Assembly (NCBI GenBank): GCA_017452265.1
Contig: JAFTMS010000007.1
Coordinates: 62,001 to 126,000, forward strand
Direction: 5' to 3'
Length of the DNA stretch: 64,000 nucleotides
Source: Bacteroidales bacterium
Lineage (GTDB): Bacteria; Bacteroidota; Bacteroidia; Bacteroidales; UBA932
Under the pieces are notes generated by a model. That model was not told where the DNA came from, searched no databases, and saw only the letters and a list, made by a program, of their open reading frames with translations. The position numbers and the translations under genes are program-made. Positions 45,645 to 55,126 of the stretch are shown piece by piece (the stretch's first letter is position 1; every line of letters begins with the position of its first letter).

Positions 45645-47096
45645 ATGAAACGACTAATGACCTTAGTCCTCCTGCTATGCACATGCCTTGCAGCGGAGGC
45701 AAAACTTTCGATTTCGAAACTTTGCAGCGATTCGATGGTGCTGCAGCAGAATTCACAGGCGACGATCTGGGGAACGGCAAAAGCAGGCTCCCAGATATCT
45801 GTAAGCCCATCATGGAACGGCAGGACATATCGATGCAACGCCGATGGCGAGGGAAGATGGACTGTCAAAATTGATACACCTGAGGGAAGTTACAAAAGTC
45901 ACACCCTTACCGTAAAGGGAGATGGAGAGACCGTACGCATCAATGACGTTCTGGTAGGAGAAGTATGGCTTGCCTCCGGACAGAGCAACATGGAGATGCC
46001 GATGCGAGGCTTCTACAACTGCCCTGTCGAGGATGCTCTCGACTACATCAGTGCCCCTGCAGCGAAGGAAAAGATAAGGATGTTTACGGTTCCGATCAAG
46101 CAGTCCTACGAGCCGCAGACCGAGGTGGAAAGCAGCTGGCTTGGAGCGGAAGCGTCAACAGTTCCGGGGATGAGTGCAGTGGCATACTTCTTCGCACACG
46201 AGCTGAACGAGATGCTGGACATTCCTGTGGGAGTCATTTCGTGCGCATATGGCGGAGCGCGTGTCGAAAGCTGGACGTCTAAGGAGATTCTTGAGACGTA
46301 TCCGGACGAAGACCTCAGCCGTGAGCACATCGAGTCCATGGTCCATTATCACCGCCCTTATCTTGCATACAACGCAATGCTCTGCCCTGTAATGGGATAC
46401 ACCATAAAAGGCTTCATCTGGTATCAGGGATGTTCGAATGTCGGAAAGCATGAGCAGTTCGTGGAGCGCATGGAGAACATGGTCGGACACTGGAGGAAGT
46501 GCTGGAACGACACGGATGCCAGCCTGCCATTCTATATGGTGGAAATCGCACCTTACCGCAACAAGCCGGCAAGCGCCACAAGCTGGTATGCCCTTCTGAG
46601 GCAGGCCCAGCATGAGGCGGCAAAGAAGATTCCGAACAGCGGCATCGTCGTGACGAACGACCTTGTGGAGAGCTATGAGATGGACAACATACATCCGGCA
46701 AAGAAGAAGCCTGTCGGGGAGAGACTTGCATATCTTGCACTGAACCGCAACTATGGCTTCACCACGATTGCATGCGACAGTCCTGAGGCGGTACGCGCGA
46801 TACAGATGGGAAGCGGAAACGAGATCGGAGTGGAGCTTACGAACTGCTGGAACGGAATAAGCCGCTGGATGGAGATCGAGGGACTTGAGGTGGCCGGTAG
46901 CGAAGGTATATTCTATCCCGTGACTTACGCATATTTCGAATGGGAGCCTAAGATACTGAGAGTCAGATCGGAATTCGTCTGGGATCCTTGTGAGGTGCGC
47001 TATGGCTGGGGTGATTTCAGACCGGGCAATCTCAAGAATGTGCAGGGACTTCCTGTCGCACCTTTCTGGTTAAAGTTGGAAAAGAACGCCAAATAA
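45645..47096 (+). CDS. Exported sialate O-acetylesterase-family (SGNH) carbohydrate esterase
   Basis: 483 residues, signal peptide to about 19. The family N-terminal region (SMVLQQNSQATIWGTAKAG) is followed by an SGNH catalytic domain: nucleophile Ser in WLASGQSNMEMP near 109, the Gly block in ISCAYGGARVESW, GFIWYQGCSN as the Asn-type block, and the catalytic His in DNIHPAKKKPVGERLAYLA near 350. Removes O-acetyl groups from sialic acid or plant glycans such as xylan; substrate not decidable. Divergent from susC, so may be part of the same response. A diverged paralogue is at 55127-56626. Confidence 0.92.
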   Translation: MKRLMTLVLLLCTCLAAEAKLSISKLCSDSMVLQQNSQATIWGTAKAGSQISVSPSWNGRTYRCNADGEGRWTVKIDTPEGSYKSHTLTVKGDGETVRINDVLVGEVWLASGQSNMEMPMRGFYNCPVEDALDYISAPAAKEKIRMFTVPIKQSYEPQTEVESSWLGAEASTVPGMSAVAYFFAHELNEMLDIPVGVISCAYGGARVESWTSKEILETYPDEDLSREHIESMVHYHRPYLAYNAMLCPVMGYTIKGFIWYQGCSNVGKHEQFVERMENMVGHWRKCWNDTDASLPFYMVEIAPYRNKPASATSWYALLRQAQHEAAKKIPNSGIVVTNDLVESYEMDNIHPAKKKPVGERLAYLALNRNYGFTTIACDSPEAVRAIQMGSGNEIGVELTNCWNGISRWMEIEGLEVAGSEGIFYPVTYAYFEWEPKILRVRSEFVWDPCEVRYGWGDFRPGNLKNVQGLPVAPFWLKLEKNAK

Positions 47097-47098
47097 GG

Positions 47099-47106
47099 TA
47101 AATTTG
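47099..47106 (+). promoter_or_regulatory. -7 box of the DJ-1 gene
   Basis: TAAATTTG, 34 bases before the ATG at 47141. Confidence 0.55.
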
Positions 47107-47140
47107 CACGCTTTTGCATGAATTTACAGTTTACATTGAT

Positions 47141-47716
47141 ATGAAAGGAACATTTGTATTTCTCGCAGACGGATTCGAGGTGTCTGAAGCCCTCACGACC
47201 GTCAATATGCTCCGCAGAGGCGGAGTGAACGTCAAGACCGTATCAATCTACGACGACAGGATCGTCACAAGTTCGAACCGCATACCGGTCGTGGCAGACA
47301 TGTCATTCGGAGAATTCAGGGCATCCACATCATTCGGAGCCTGCCTGCCGACGGACGTGATGATATTCCCGGGCGGAATGCCGGGTTCTGCAAATCTTGC
47401 AGCATTCGGAAAGCTGATGGACATAATGCAGCAGCATTATGCGGAAGGCGGTACCGTAGCGGCGATCTGTGCTGCTCCAAGCGTCGTGCTGTCACTTCTT
47501 CCGGGACTCAAAGGCCGCCGCATGACCTGCTATGACGGTTTTGAGGAAACCCTCACAGCAAAGGGTGTCGAATATGTGAAGGAAGGCGTCGTGAAGGACG
47601 GCAACATCATCACAGGACGCGGCCCGGGCTGGGCTGTGGAATTCGGCCTTGCAATCCTTGCACACATCAAGGGGCAGGAAACAGCTGACAAAGTGAAGGC
47701 AGGCCTGATGCTCTGA
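47141..47716 (+). CDS. DJ-1/PfpI-family protein (YajL-like)
   Basis: 191 residues. The DJ-1 fold is marked by FLADGFEVSEALTTVNMLRRGG at the start, MIFPGGMPGSANLA near 80, the nucleophile-elbow Cys in VAAICAAPSVV near 110, and ITGRGPGWAVEFGLAI near 160. Family members handle oxidised or glycated thiols and glyoxal. Start at 47141 (MKGTFVFLADG) matches the family; the earlier in-frame Met at 47114 falls at the expected transcription start. No operon partner is certain; an SDR gene follows 53 bases later. Confidence 0.93.
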   Translation: MKGTFVFLADGFEVSEALTTVNMLRRGGVNVKTVSIYDDRIVTSSNRIPVVADMSFGEFRASTSFGACLPTDVMIFPGGMPGSANLAAFGKLMDIMQQHYAEGGTVAAICAAPSVVLSLLPGLKGRRMTCYDGFEETLTAKGVEYVKEGVVKDGNIITGRGPGWAVEFGLAILAHIKGQETADKVKAGLML

Positions 47717-47769
47717 CAGCGCTTGACTGTAACGTCTCAGAATGTAAACAGTTTCTAAAACCTATTGAT

Positions 47770-48555
47770 ATGGATTTTAAAGGAAAGACCGTCCTCATCA
47801 CGGGCGGCGGCAGCGGCATCGGGGAGGCAATGGCCTACCAGTATGCCAAAAGAGGTACAAACGTCATCCTCACGGGAAGACGCATCGCTACCCTCGAAAA
47901 AGTGCAGAAAAACTGCATCGCTCTCGGTGTGAAGGCATGGTGCAGGACTGTAGATGTCGAGAAGCCTGAAACAATCGACGAACTCGTAGCCTGGATACGT
48001 CAGGAAGGCCATCAGATAGACTTCCTGCTCCAGAATGCCGGCATATCCACAAGGTCGCTAACCCTGGAGACGGACATGAGCGTGGACCGCAGGGTGATGG
48101 AAGTGAACTACTTCGGAGGCATCTACCTCGTGAAGGCGCTTAAGGACATGTTCCTCGAAAGAGGTGTACATATAGCCGTGATATCTTCTGTATCAGGAGT
48201 GTTCGGATTTCCGGTCCGTTCCGCATATTGTGCATCGAAGCATGCTCTGCACGGATTCTACGAGACCATAGCCCTCGAATATCCTCAGATAAAGACGACA
48301 ATCATCATTCCGGGACGTATACATACCGATGTATCCATCAACGCCCTTGACGGCACAGGAAAGCCGACAGGTGTAATGGATCCGGGCCAGGCCAACGGAA
48401 TGGATGTCAACAAGATGGCGAAGAAGGCAATGAGGGCGATTGCACGCGGCAGGCATCAGAAAGTCGTCGGAGGATTCGACACGATCATGGTGCCGTTCTA
48501 CAAGTACATCCCGTGCCTGTTCCGCCTCATAGCACGCAATGTATCAGCACGCTGA
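47770..48555 (+). CDS. Short-chain dehydrogenase/reductase
   Basis: 261 residues. NAD(P) motif LITGGGSGIGEAMA at 8-21, LLQNAGIS near 90, catalytic Ser in VISSVSGVFG near 140, and YCASKH (Tyr/Lys pair) near 155. The C-terminal basic region (KKAMRAIARGRHQKVVGGF, then YKYIPCLFRLIARNV) resembles SDRs with a membrane-associating tail, as in lipid or DltE-like oxidoreductases. Substrate unknown. Its transcript ends in stem-loop copy 3. Confidence 0.93.
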   Translation: MDFKGKTVLITGGGSGIGEAMAYQYAKRGTNVILTGRRIATLEKVQKNCIALGVKAWCRTVDVEKPETIDELVAWIRQEGHQIDFLLQNAGISTRSLTLETDMSVDRRVMEVNYFGGIYLVKALKDMFLERGVHIAVISSVSGVFGFPVRSAYCASKHALHGFYETIALEYPQIKTTIIIPGRIHTDVSINALDGTGKPTGVMDPGQANGMDVNKMAKKAMRAIARGRHQKVVGGFDTIMVPFYKYIPCLFRLIARNVSAR

Positions 48556-48566
48556 CACCCCGTAAA

Positions 48567-48672
48567 ACATAAAGCACTGAATACAAACACCTTACCCAAA
48601 GTGCGTGCTCACCATTGACGGCACGCACTTTCAATAAAACAATGATAATCAAATAGTTACATTTTACATAAT
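48567..48672 (+). repeat. Repeated stem-loop element, copy 3 (compensatory variant)
   Basis: Core AAAGTGCGTGC ... GCACGCACTTT at 48599-48632. Relative to copies 1 and 2 a C-to-G change on the left arm is matched by G-to-C on the right arm, keeping the pairing. The loop changes TCC/GG to TCA/TG in step. Lies about 44 bases after the SDR stop and 40 before the VOC gene; flanks resemble copy 2, including TACATTTTAC at the 3' side. Confidence 0.78.
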
Positions 48673-49746
48673 ATGAACAAAAGAAAAGTGATCTGCGGAA
48701 TACAGCAGGTCGGAATCGGAGTAAGAAGCGTTGAAGAGTCATGGGCGTGGTACAAGGACGTCTTCGGCTTTGACGTGAAGATGTTCGGCGACGAAGGCGT
48801 TGCCGAGAGGATGCTTCCGTACACAGGAGGAAAGCCACAGCCGCGCTATGCAATCCTGGTGCTGAACCTTCGCGGAGGCGGCGGATTCGAAGTGTGGGAA
48901 CCTCGCGGACGTGAGTTGAACTATGTGCAGTTCACTCCGGAACTCGGAGACTACGGCATATTCGCCTGCAAGGTGAAGTCGCGCAATGTGCGTGCCGCAT
49001 ATGAAGAGATGAAGAAGAAAGGAGTCAATGTGCTTACAGAGCCTGCCGCAAACCCTGCAGGTAAGGAGCATTTCTTCGTTCTGGATCCTTGGAACAACCT
49101 TTTCGACATCGAGAGCGACAGCTATTGCTTCATCAATGAAGACAAGAATACGGGCGGCAACAACGGTGCGCTCCTCGGAGTGTCAGACATGGACAAGTCC
49201 ATCAGGTTCTACAGTTCGATCATGGACTACGACAAGGTGGAATACGATGTCACAGACACATTTGCAGACCTCAAAGGCGTTCCCGGCGGTCAGTACCGGC
49301 TGCGCAGAGTCATGCTCACGCGTTCAAAGCCGATTGAAGGCCCTCTGAGCGAAGTCATGGGAACATCCCACATAGAACTGGTCCAGAGGATTGCAGAAGA
49401 AGGCGTTCCGGCAGCACGCAAGCTCTATGAAGGCAGGCTGTGGGGCGATCCGGGATTCATCCACCTCTGCTTCGACATCCGCAATATGGAGGAAATCCGC
49501 AAGGCATCCGAGGCCCTCGGCCACAAGTTCGTCTGCGACGGAGGACGTGACTTCAAGATGGGAGAGGCAAACGGTCACTTCACGTATATCGAGGATCCGG
49601 ACGGCACCCTCATCGAATTCGTCGAGACATTCAAGATCCCGATTCTCAAGAAGTTGGGCATATATCTCCACCTCGAGAACCGCGACGATTCAAAGCCGCT
49701 TCCAAGCTGGATCATGAAATGCCTCCGCTTCATGAAGAGCAAATAG
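48673..49746 (+). CDS. Two-domain VOC (glyoxalase/HPPD-like) protein
   Basis: 357 residues with two vicinal-oxygen-chelate modules: residues about 8-150 (GIQQVGIGVRSVEESWAWYKDVFGF ... FFVLDPWNNLFDIE) and about 165-325 (LLGVSDMDKSIRFYSSIMDYD ... YIEDPDGTLIEFVE). The metal ligands are partly conserved (a Gln/His early, Glu in TLIEFVE). The C-terminal tail (KKLGIYLHLENRDD) is unusual. Such folds act as dioxygenases, isomerases or resistance proteins; no clear assignment. Transcribed with the SDR in the same direction but separated by the repeated stem-loop. Confidence 0.85.
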   Translation: MNKRKVICGIQQVGIGVRSVEESWAWYKDVFGFDVKMFGDEGVAERMLPYTGGKPQPRYAILVLNLRGGGGFEVWEPRGRELNYVQFTPELGDYGIFACKVKSRNVRAAYEEMKKKGVNVLTEPAANPAGKEHFFVLDPWNNLFDIESDSYCFINEDKNTGGNNGALLGVSDMDKSIRFYSSIMDYDKVEYDVTDTFADLKGVPGGQYRLRRVMLTRSKPIEGPLSEVMGTSHIELVQRIAEEGVPAARKLYEGRLWGDPGFIHLCFDIRNMEEIRKASEALGHKFVCDGGRDFKMGEANGHFTYIEDPDGTLIEFVETFKIPILKKLGIYLHLENRDDSKPLPSWIMKCLRFMKSK

Positions 49747-49767
49747 CACGCGGACATGAAAAAGTCA

Positions 49768-49801
49768 AAAGACTGCCGAGCCCTAAAGTTCTGCAGTCTT
49801 T
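49768..49801. terminator. Convergent intrinsic terminator
   Basis: AAAGACTGC (49768-49776) pairs with GCAGTCTTT (49793-49801). It lies between the VOC gene and the opposing phosphatase gene, overlapping the last codons of the latter, and can serve both strands. Confidence 0.65.
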
Positions 49802-50271
49802 ATTTCATTGAAGAGGTTGCGGCAGGCTTCTTCGAGAAGATCGAGAACCAGACCGAATCCTTCGGCACCCATATAATACGGATCCGGGATATAGGACATC
49901 TTATGGATGGTAAGGAAATCTGCCATCCTTCTTATCTTTCTGGAATCCTCCACAGATGGAGCAAGATGCATCAGATCCTCATAGTTCTGATCGTCCATAG
50001 CGATGACGAGATCGAAATCCAGAAAGTCAAGACCGGATACCGGACGGGCCCTATGAGTCAAGCCATATCCGCGATACAGGGCCGCTGTGCGCATACGACG
50101 ATCCGGCAATTCTCCGCGATGTCCGCTGTAAGTTCCTGCCGAATCTGCCTCAATCCTGTCCAGCATCCCGTTCTCCCTGACAACATGCTCAAAGATTCCC
50201 TGCGCCGCAGGAGACCTGCATATGTTCCCCAGACAGACAAATAATACTTTATATTTCTTGTCGGTATTCAT
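49783..50271 (-). CDS. Low-molecular-weight protein tyrosine phosphatase
   Basis: 162 residues. The P-loop VCLGNICRSPAAQG (CX5R) is at the start and the general-acid DPYYMG near 130. Family members dephosphorylate tyrosine residues, often of capsule-polymer kinases, or arginine phosphate. Met at 50271 (MNTDKKYK) chosen; 50283 is possible. Ends 22 bases from alr in the same direction, so alr may be upstream in one transcript. Confidence 0.94.
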   Translation of the reverse strand: MNTDKKYKVLFVCLGNICRSPAAQGIFEHVVRENGMLDRIEADSAGTYSGHRGELPDRRMRTAALYRGYGLTHRARPVSGLDFLDFDLVIAMDDQNYEDLMHLAPSVEDSRKIRRMADFLTIHKMSYIPDPYYMGAEGFGLVLDLLEEACRNLFNEIKTAEL

Positions 50272-50293
50272 ATATCTACGCAATTACAGACAC

Positions 50294-51412
50294 TTATCGG
50301 TCAATATCGGTCACAACCCGTTCGATGCGGCGGGGGACGGAGGTGAGGATTTCGTAGGGGATGGTGCCGAGGATGGAGGCGAGTTCGGATATGGTCGGAT
50401 TCTCGCCGAAGATGGTCACAGTATCGCCTACCTTTGCATCAACGTCTGTGACATCGAGCATGCACATGTCCATGCAGATGTTGCCGATGGTCGGAACCCT
50501 GCGGCCGTTGAGCATGAACGATACATTTCCGCAGCCGAGATGACGGTCGATTCCGTCAGCATAGCCGACAGGGATAGTGGCTGTGACCGTACCTTCTGGA
50601 GCAATCTTCCCGTGACGTCCGTAGCCGATGGTCCCGTCATATGCTGACAAAGTCTTGATTTGCAGAATCTTGCATTTGAAAGATGCCACAGGTGCAAGCT
50701 GCACCCCGGGCAGTGCACTGACTCCGTATATCCCTATGCCGAGGCGTACCATATCGAACTGATATTGAGGAAAGCGTTCTATTCCGGCAGAGTTAAGTAT
50801 ATGATACATAGGCTTATATCCAAGAGAAGCCACAATCCTGTCGGCATTTGTATGGAACATCTTCACCTGAGAAAGCGTAAAATCGTCCCACTGAGGTTCG
50901 TCAGATGCGGCAAGATGCGAATATATCGAAGCAATGCGCACCCTGCCGCATGTCTTGAGGAAAGCCATAAGATCCGGCAGTTCTGAAGACATGAAGCCGA
51001 GACGATGCATGCCGGTGTCGAGTTTGATATGTATGGGATATTCCTCCACTCCCCTTTCCTCCAAGACATTACAGAACGCCTTCAGTGTATACATGTTCGG
51101 TATGCCGGGCTCCAGACTGTTGTCGATGATCTCGTTGAAGAAGTCCGTTCCGGCCGTCAGCACGATTATCGGCCGGCTGATGCCTGCCTCCCTCAACTCG
51201 ACACCTTCTACCGGATATGCCACAGCGAAGTAATCCGCTCCGGCCCTCTCCATCAGCGAAGCAAACTCAACTGCGCCATGGCCGTATGCATTGGCCTTGA
51301 CCAACACAAGCATCCTCGTCGAAGGCTCAAGCTTCGACCTGAAGTATCTGTAGTTGTCAAGGCACGCTCCGAGATTTATCTCCAGCCTTGAAAAGTCCTC
51401 CTTTCTCGTCAT
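50294..51412 (-). CDS. alr: Alanine racemase
   Basis: Interconverts L- and D-alanine for peptidoglycan. 372 residues. PLP Lys in VLVKANAYGHG near 39, HIKLDTGMHRLGF near 130, catalytic Tyr in TIGYGRHG near 262, and PTIGNICMDMCMLDVT near 310. Complete. In Bacteroidetes alr is sometimes fused to murF; here it is single-domain. Confidence 0.97.
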   Translation of the reverse strand: MTRKEDFSRLEINLGACLDNYRYFRSKLEPSTRMLVLVKANAYGHGAVEFASLMERAGADYFAVAYPVEGVELREAGISRPIIVLTAGTDFFNEIIDNSLEPGIPNMYTLKAFCNVLEERGVEEYPIHIKLDTGMHRLGFMSSELPDLMAFLKTCGRVRIASIYSHLAASDEPQWDDFTLSQVKMFHTNADRIVASLGYKPMYHILNSAGIERFPQYQFDMVRLGIGIYGVSALPGVQLAPVASFKCKILQIKTLSAYDGTIGYGRHGKIAPEGTVTATIPVGYADGIDRHLGCGNVSFMLNGRRVPTIGNICMDMCMLDVTDVDAKVGDTVTIFGENPTISELASILGTIPYEILTSVPRRIERVVTDIDR

Positions 51413-51494
51413 TTTCCGTATATATATCCTGCCAAACTGTCAGCAGCCGGCACAAAACGGCAGCAAAATTACGAAATTATCTGACAATATTTAC

Positions 51495-51502
51495 TATTTT
51501 TG
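51495..51502 (+). promoter_or_regulatory. -7 box of the membrane zinc protease gene
   Basis: TATTTTTG, 123 bases before the start at 51625. Confidence 0.45.
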
Positions 51503-51624
51503 TCGTCAGTACGTTTTTTGTGGACATCGGCAATCAGACAGAGAAAGTGCGGTGGGGAAAAGTTCCGCAGCCACCGACCTTCTGATAACAGACAAATTAC
51601 CATTGCGGAACCTGAGCAACAGTT

Positions 51625-52299
51625 ATGAATATCTGGGTGATAATGATTGCAATAATGGTTCTGAGCTTTCTTGTGCAGCAGATGCTCCAGAGCCGTTTCA
51701 ACAAGTATTCGAAAGTGGGACTGCCAAACGGAATGTCAGGCGCTGAAGTAGCGGCAAAGATGCTCCACGACAACGGCATATATGATGTGAAGGTCGTGCC
51801 GACAAGAGGAAGCCTGACTGACCATTACAATCCGCAGACAAAGACCGTGAACCTCAGCGAAAGCGTATATGCAAGCCGCTCTGTGGCGGCAGCGGCTGTC
51901 GCAGCCCACGAATGCGGACATGCAGTACAGCATGCCTATGGCTATGCCCCTCTGAGGATGCGCTCGGCCCTCGTGCCTGTCGTGAATTTCGCCTCGAACA
52001 TCGTGCAGTGGGTGCTTCTTGCCGGAATAATCTTCTCCCAGGCATTCCCGGGCCTGCTCTGGTTCGGAATCGCCCTCTTTGCCATGACCACCATCTTCAG
52101 CTTCATCACTCTTCCAGTTGAGATCAACGCAAGCTCAAGGGCCATAGCATGGCTGGGCAATGCCGGTATCACAGACAGCCAGACACGCCCGATGGCCATA
52201 GACGCCCTCAAATGGGCAGCATACACATACGTAATCGCAGCCCTCGGCTCCCTCGCCACCCTGTTCTACTACATAGGCATTGCAAGAAGCAGGGACTGA
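51625..52299 (+). CDS. Membrane zinc metallopeptidase, YugP-like
   Basis: 224 residues. N-terminal membrane helix (about 3-20), the zincin motif AAHECGHAVQHAYG near 92-105, and further membrane helices at about 118-138, 142-165 and 195-215. The order and length fit the YugP (DUF2/M48-like) family of uncharacterised integral membrane proteases. Single gene, divergent from alr; converges on the GH97 gene with a 14-base gap. No terminator was visible. Confidence 0.92.
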   Translation: MNIWVIMIAIMVLSFLVQQMLQSRFNKYSKVGLPNGMSGAEVAAKMLHDNGIYDVKVVPTRGSLTDHYNPQTKTVNLSESVYASRSVAAAAVAAHECGHAVQHAYGYAPLRMRSALVPVVNFASNIVQWVLLAGIIFSQAFPGLLWFGIALFAMTTIFSFITLPVEINASSRAIAWLGNAGITDSQTRPMAIDALKWAAYTYVIAALGSLATLFYYIGIARSRD

Positions 52300-52313
52300 T
52301 GCTTGATGAGGTT

Positions 52314-54293
52314 TTACTTCTTTTTAAAAACAGCAGCGAAACCACCGCCTGGAGCTAAATGAAACGGAAGTACCGATGTTGCCGAGACATCAACAGTTTC
52401 CTTCTTGTAGTCGCTTCCATGGCGGTCACTGTTCACTCCGTCGCGGATTATTTCCGCAGTCCATTCTCCTTCTTCAAGAAACGAGCAGTCAAGAGCGATG
52501 TCGCGTGGTTCCCATGAAGTCAGACCTCCCACATACCACACCCCGTCCTTCAGACGTCCCATCACGATGCTCTCGCCCACCTTTCCTTCAAGAACGACAG
52601 AACGGTCGTAAACAGTAGGAACCGCAGAGATGAAACGCGTACATTCATCTTCTCTAATATAGTTGGACGGCGTGTCGCAAAGCATTGTCAGAGGCGCATC
52701 AAAAACGACATACAGCGCTATTTGATGTGCACGGGTTCCCTGACTCATTCCCATATGGTCTATACTTCTGTAATCTCTTTTGGCCGCATTGATCATAGCC
52801 CCAGGAGTGTAATCAAGAGGGCCGCATGCCATACGGATATAAGGAACAAGGACATCATTCAAAGGCATATCTGCCTTATCCTTATCAGTCCATTTCATCT
52901 GTTCAAGGCCATAAACTCCCTCAAAGTTAATGACATTCGGCCATGTACGGCTGAGCCCGGTCGGCTTGTATACTCCGTGCATATCAATAAGGAGATTGTA
53001 CTTTGCCGTCACCTCAGCAAGAGTATATAGATCCCTCACAACCTCCTGATCCTGAGACTCAAAGAAATCCACTTTGAATCCCGCCACACCCATCTTGGCA
53101 TAGTGTTCACATATTTTCTCAGCATCCTTGACAAGGGTATGTCCCACCGCCCAGAGTATTATCCCAACGCCTTTCTTCTCTGCATATTCGCAAAGCTTCG
53201 GGAGATTAAGGTCTGCACGAGGATTAAGCATATCCTTATCCCGGAAACTATACCACCCGTCATCAATCATGACATATTCGATTCCATATTCAGATGCAAA
53301 ATCGATATGATACATGTATGTCTCGGTATTGTTTCCTGCACGAAAATCCACTCCGTACAATTTGCATCCGTTCCACCAATCCCATGTCGATTTGCCCGGT
53401 CTGATCCAAGACACATCATCTATCTTGCATGGAGTGGCAAGCTGATACACCATATTATTCATCGGAAGATCCTTATCATCAGCAGCATAGGCAACTATTC
53501 TCCATGGGAAAGTTTCCTCCGCTTTCATTCCGCATGCAATCACATCCTTCCTTTCTCCGGCATTGAGACTCCCGCTCATGGTCTCGACTTGGGTCAGACG
53601 AGCTTTAGGGAAGACCGCCGTCAAGCCATCAGCGGTAGCATTCCGTTCAATGAACATGCCCGGATAATCAATGAGGTCGGCCTCCATCAGCAGCAGCCAT
53701 CCCCTGTCATCCATATCCACAAGGAGCGGCGTGAAGGCAAACCTGTCGTCATAAGGTTTCTCACTTAACTTATGGAAGGTATACTGGCTCTCGAATGAAC
53801 TTGCATATTTATCCTTGCGCTTGTCCGAATATGGAATGATGAGCTCATAATCTTCCGTAAAGCGAAACTCAACCTGTTCGTCCCTCACATCGAATCCATC
53901 CTTGAAATCAGTAACAAAACGGTAGGCAATGCCGTCATCATATGCTCTGAATTCGAGAGTCCACCCTCCAGAAAACACGACATTGAGAATATTGTATGAC
54001 ACCTCGAACGAGCTTTGGCGATACATAGGGGCAACGATGGTCTCCGTCCTGGAATCTTTGCGCACTTTGGACACCTTAGGAGCCGCACCAAGGACACGAC
54101 CGTCTGCAAGAGTCATAGAAAGGGCGCAATCGTCCATCACGACCTTCCCGTCCACGGAAAGACTATAGGAAAGCGCATCATCCACGTCAAGGGTCACTTT
54201 CAGGACTCCCGAAGGAGATGACAGTTCATACTGTTTCGCACTAACAACCCCAAAGCACAAAACAGCAGCAATGAATGTCAGAAGTCTTTTCAT
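52314..54293 (-). CDS. Exported GH97 glycosidase (alpha-galactosidase/alpha-glucosidase type)
   Basis: 659 residues, signal peptide to about 20. N-terminal beta-sandwich (about 22-275), catalytic barrel (about 290-560) with IEYVMIDDGWY near 357 and AGFKVDFFESQDQE near 425, and a C-terminal beta domain. The Asp in KVDFFES sits where retaining GH97 galactosidases keep their nucleophile, whereas SusB-type inverting glucosidases use Glu bases elsewhere; a retaining alpha-galactosidase is therefore more likely. Met at 54293 (MKRLLTFIAAV) gives the signal peptide. Third gene of the leftward glycan operon, 21 bases behind the GDSL gene. Confidence 0.93.
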   Translation of the reverse strand: MKRLLTFIAAVLCFGVVSAKQYELSSPSGVLKVTLDVDDALSYSLSVDGKVVMDDCALSMTLADGRVLGAAPKVSKVRKDSRTETIVAPMYRQSSFEVSYNILNVVFSGGWTLEFRAYDDGIAYRFVTDFKDGFDVRDEQVEFRFTEDYELIIPYSDKRKDKYASSFESQYTFHKLSEKPYDDRFAFTPLLVDMDDRGWLLLMEADLIDYPGMFIERNATADGLTAVFPKARLTQVETMSGSLNAGERKDVIACGMKAEETFPWRIVAYAADDKDLPMNNMVYQLATPCKIDDVSWIRPGKSTWDWWNGCKLYGVDFRAGNNTETYMYHIDFASEYGIEYVMIDDGWYSFRDKDMLNPRADLNLPKLCEYAEKKGVGIILWAVGHTLVKDAEKICEHYAKMGVAGFKVDFFESQDQEVVRDLYTLAEVTAKYNLLIDMHGVYKPTGLSRTWPNVINFEGVYGLEQMKWTDKDKADMPLNDVLVPYIRMACGPLDYTPGAMINAAKRDYRSIDHMGMSQGTRAHQIALYVVFDAPLTMLCDTPSNYIREDECTRFISAVPTVYDRSVVLEGKVGESIVMGRLKDGVWYVGGLTSWEPRDIALDCSFLEEGEWTAEIIRDGVNSDRHGSDYKKETVDVSATSVLPFHLAPGGGFAAVFKKK

Positions 54294-54314
54294 TTCAGGC
54301 ATCAGGTTAAAAGA

Positions 54315-55124
54315 TTATTCTATCGTCATATCTATTCTACATGGCAGAGATACCAGCTGATAATACAGGCAAAGAGCCAGACGGCGTTGTCCTTCGTCAT
54401 TCGGGTGCAGACGGTCTGTATCACTGTAGAAATAGTCTTTCTGCTCCTCATGCATAGGGAAAAGACCGCTGAGGGCATGAGTATCAATCACCGGGACAGA
54501 CCAGATATTCGACGCTTCCTTTATCGCCTGCACATACGCATCCAGATATTCACCGCATCCGTTCTGCCAATCCTCTGTCGGCTGTACATTCCATTGTCCC
54601 CACGAAGCACGGCTCCTGTGTATTGGAGTAAGCATAACAATCTGTTTTGTCGGATACAGTCTTTTAAGAGTATCCAGAACTACGTTTATACGGCCACAAA
54701 ACGTATTCCTGCCGAAATTTGTCACACGGCGAGTGCGTTCCACCCAATGCCCATCTGCATTGACAACACCCTTCTCTTCCGTAAACCATTCTCCGACAGG
54801 AACCGCTGAATTGAAATCATTGGTTCCCATGAATATCATAATGGCATCCACATCATTGCCATGCTCTGCATGAAGTCTTTCAATCTGTCCTAAAAGTTCA
54901 ATCCACTGGCGGCCGTTCTGTCCATAACAATAAGAAGTCGCCCCAAGCCATTCCTCAAGATAGCCCCAATACTTCGTCTTACTTTCCCGATTACGGGCAT
55001 CCGTTATCGAATCGCCGAGATAGGCAATCTTCTTTCCGGCCCACGGGTGTTCGAATGTGTTTTGAGCAGAAACTGCCGTCGCCAACAGCAAGGCGGCAGC
55101 AGTTATATATGATTTCAGTTTCAT
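54315..55124 (-). CDS. Exported GDSL/SGNH-family esterase
   Basis: 269 residues. Signal peptide to about 20. Block I Ser in IAYLGDSITDARN near 37, Gly/Asn in GQNGRQW, GTND in MIFMGTNDFN near 100, and the catalytic Asp/His in YFYSDTDRLHPNDEGQ near 240. Probably deacetylates plant glycans or pectin fragments alongside the neighbouring esterase. Starts 2 bases after the upstream gene stops. Confidence 0.92.
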   Translation of the reverse strand: MKLKSYITAAALLLATAVSAQNTFEHPWAGKKIAYLGDSITDARNRESKTKYWGYLEEWLGATSYCYGQNGRQWIELLGQIERLHAEHGNDVDAIMIFMGTNDFNSAVPVGEWFTEEKGVVNADGHWVERTRRVTNFGRNTFCGRINVVLDTLKRLYPTKQIVMLTPIHRSRASWGQWNVQPTEDWQNGCGEYLDAYVQAIKEASNIWSVPVIDTHALSGLFPMHEEQKDYFYSDTDRLHPNDEGQRRLALCLYYQLVSLPCRIDMTIE

Positions 55125-55126
55125 AA

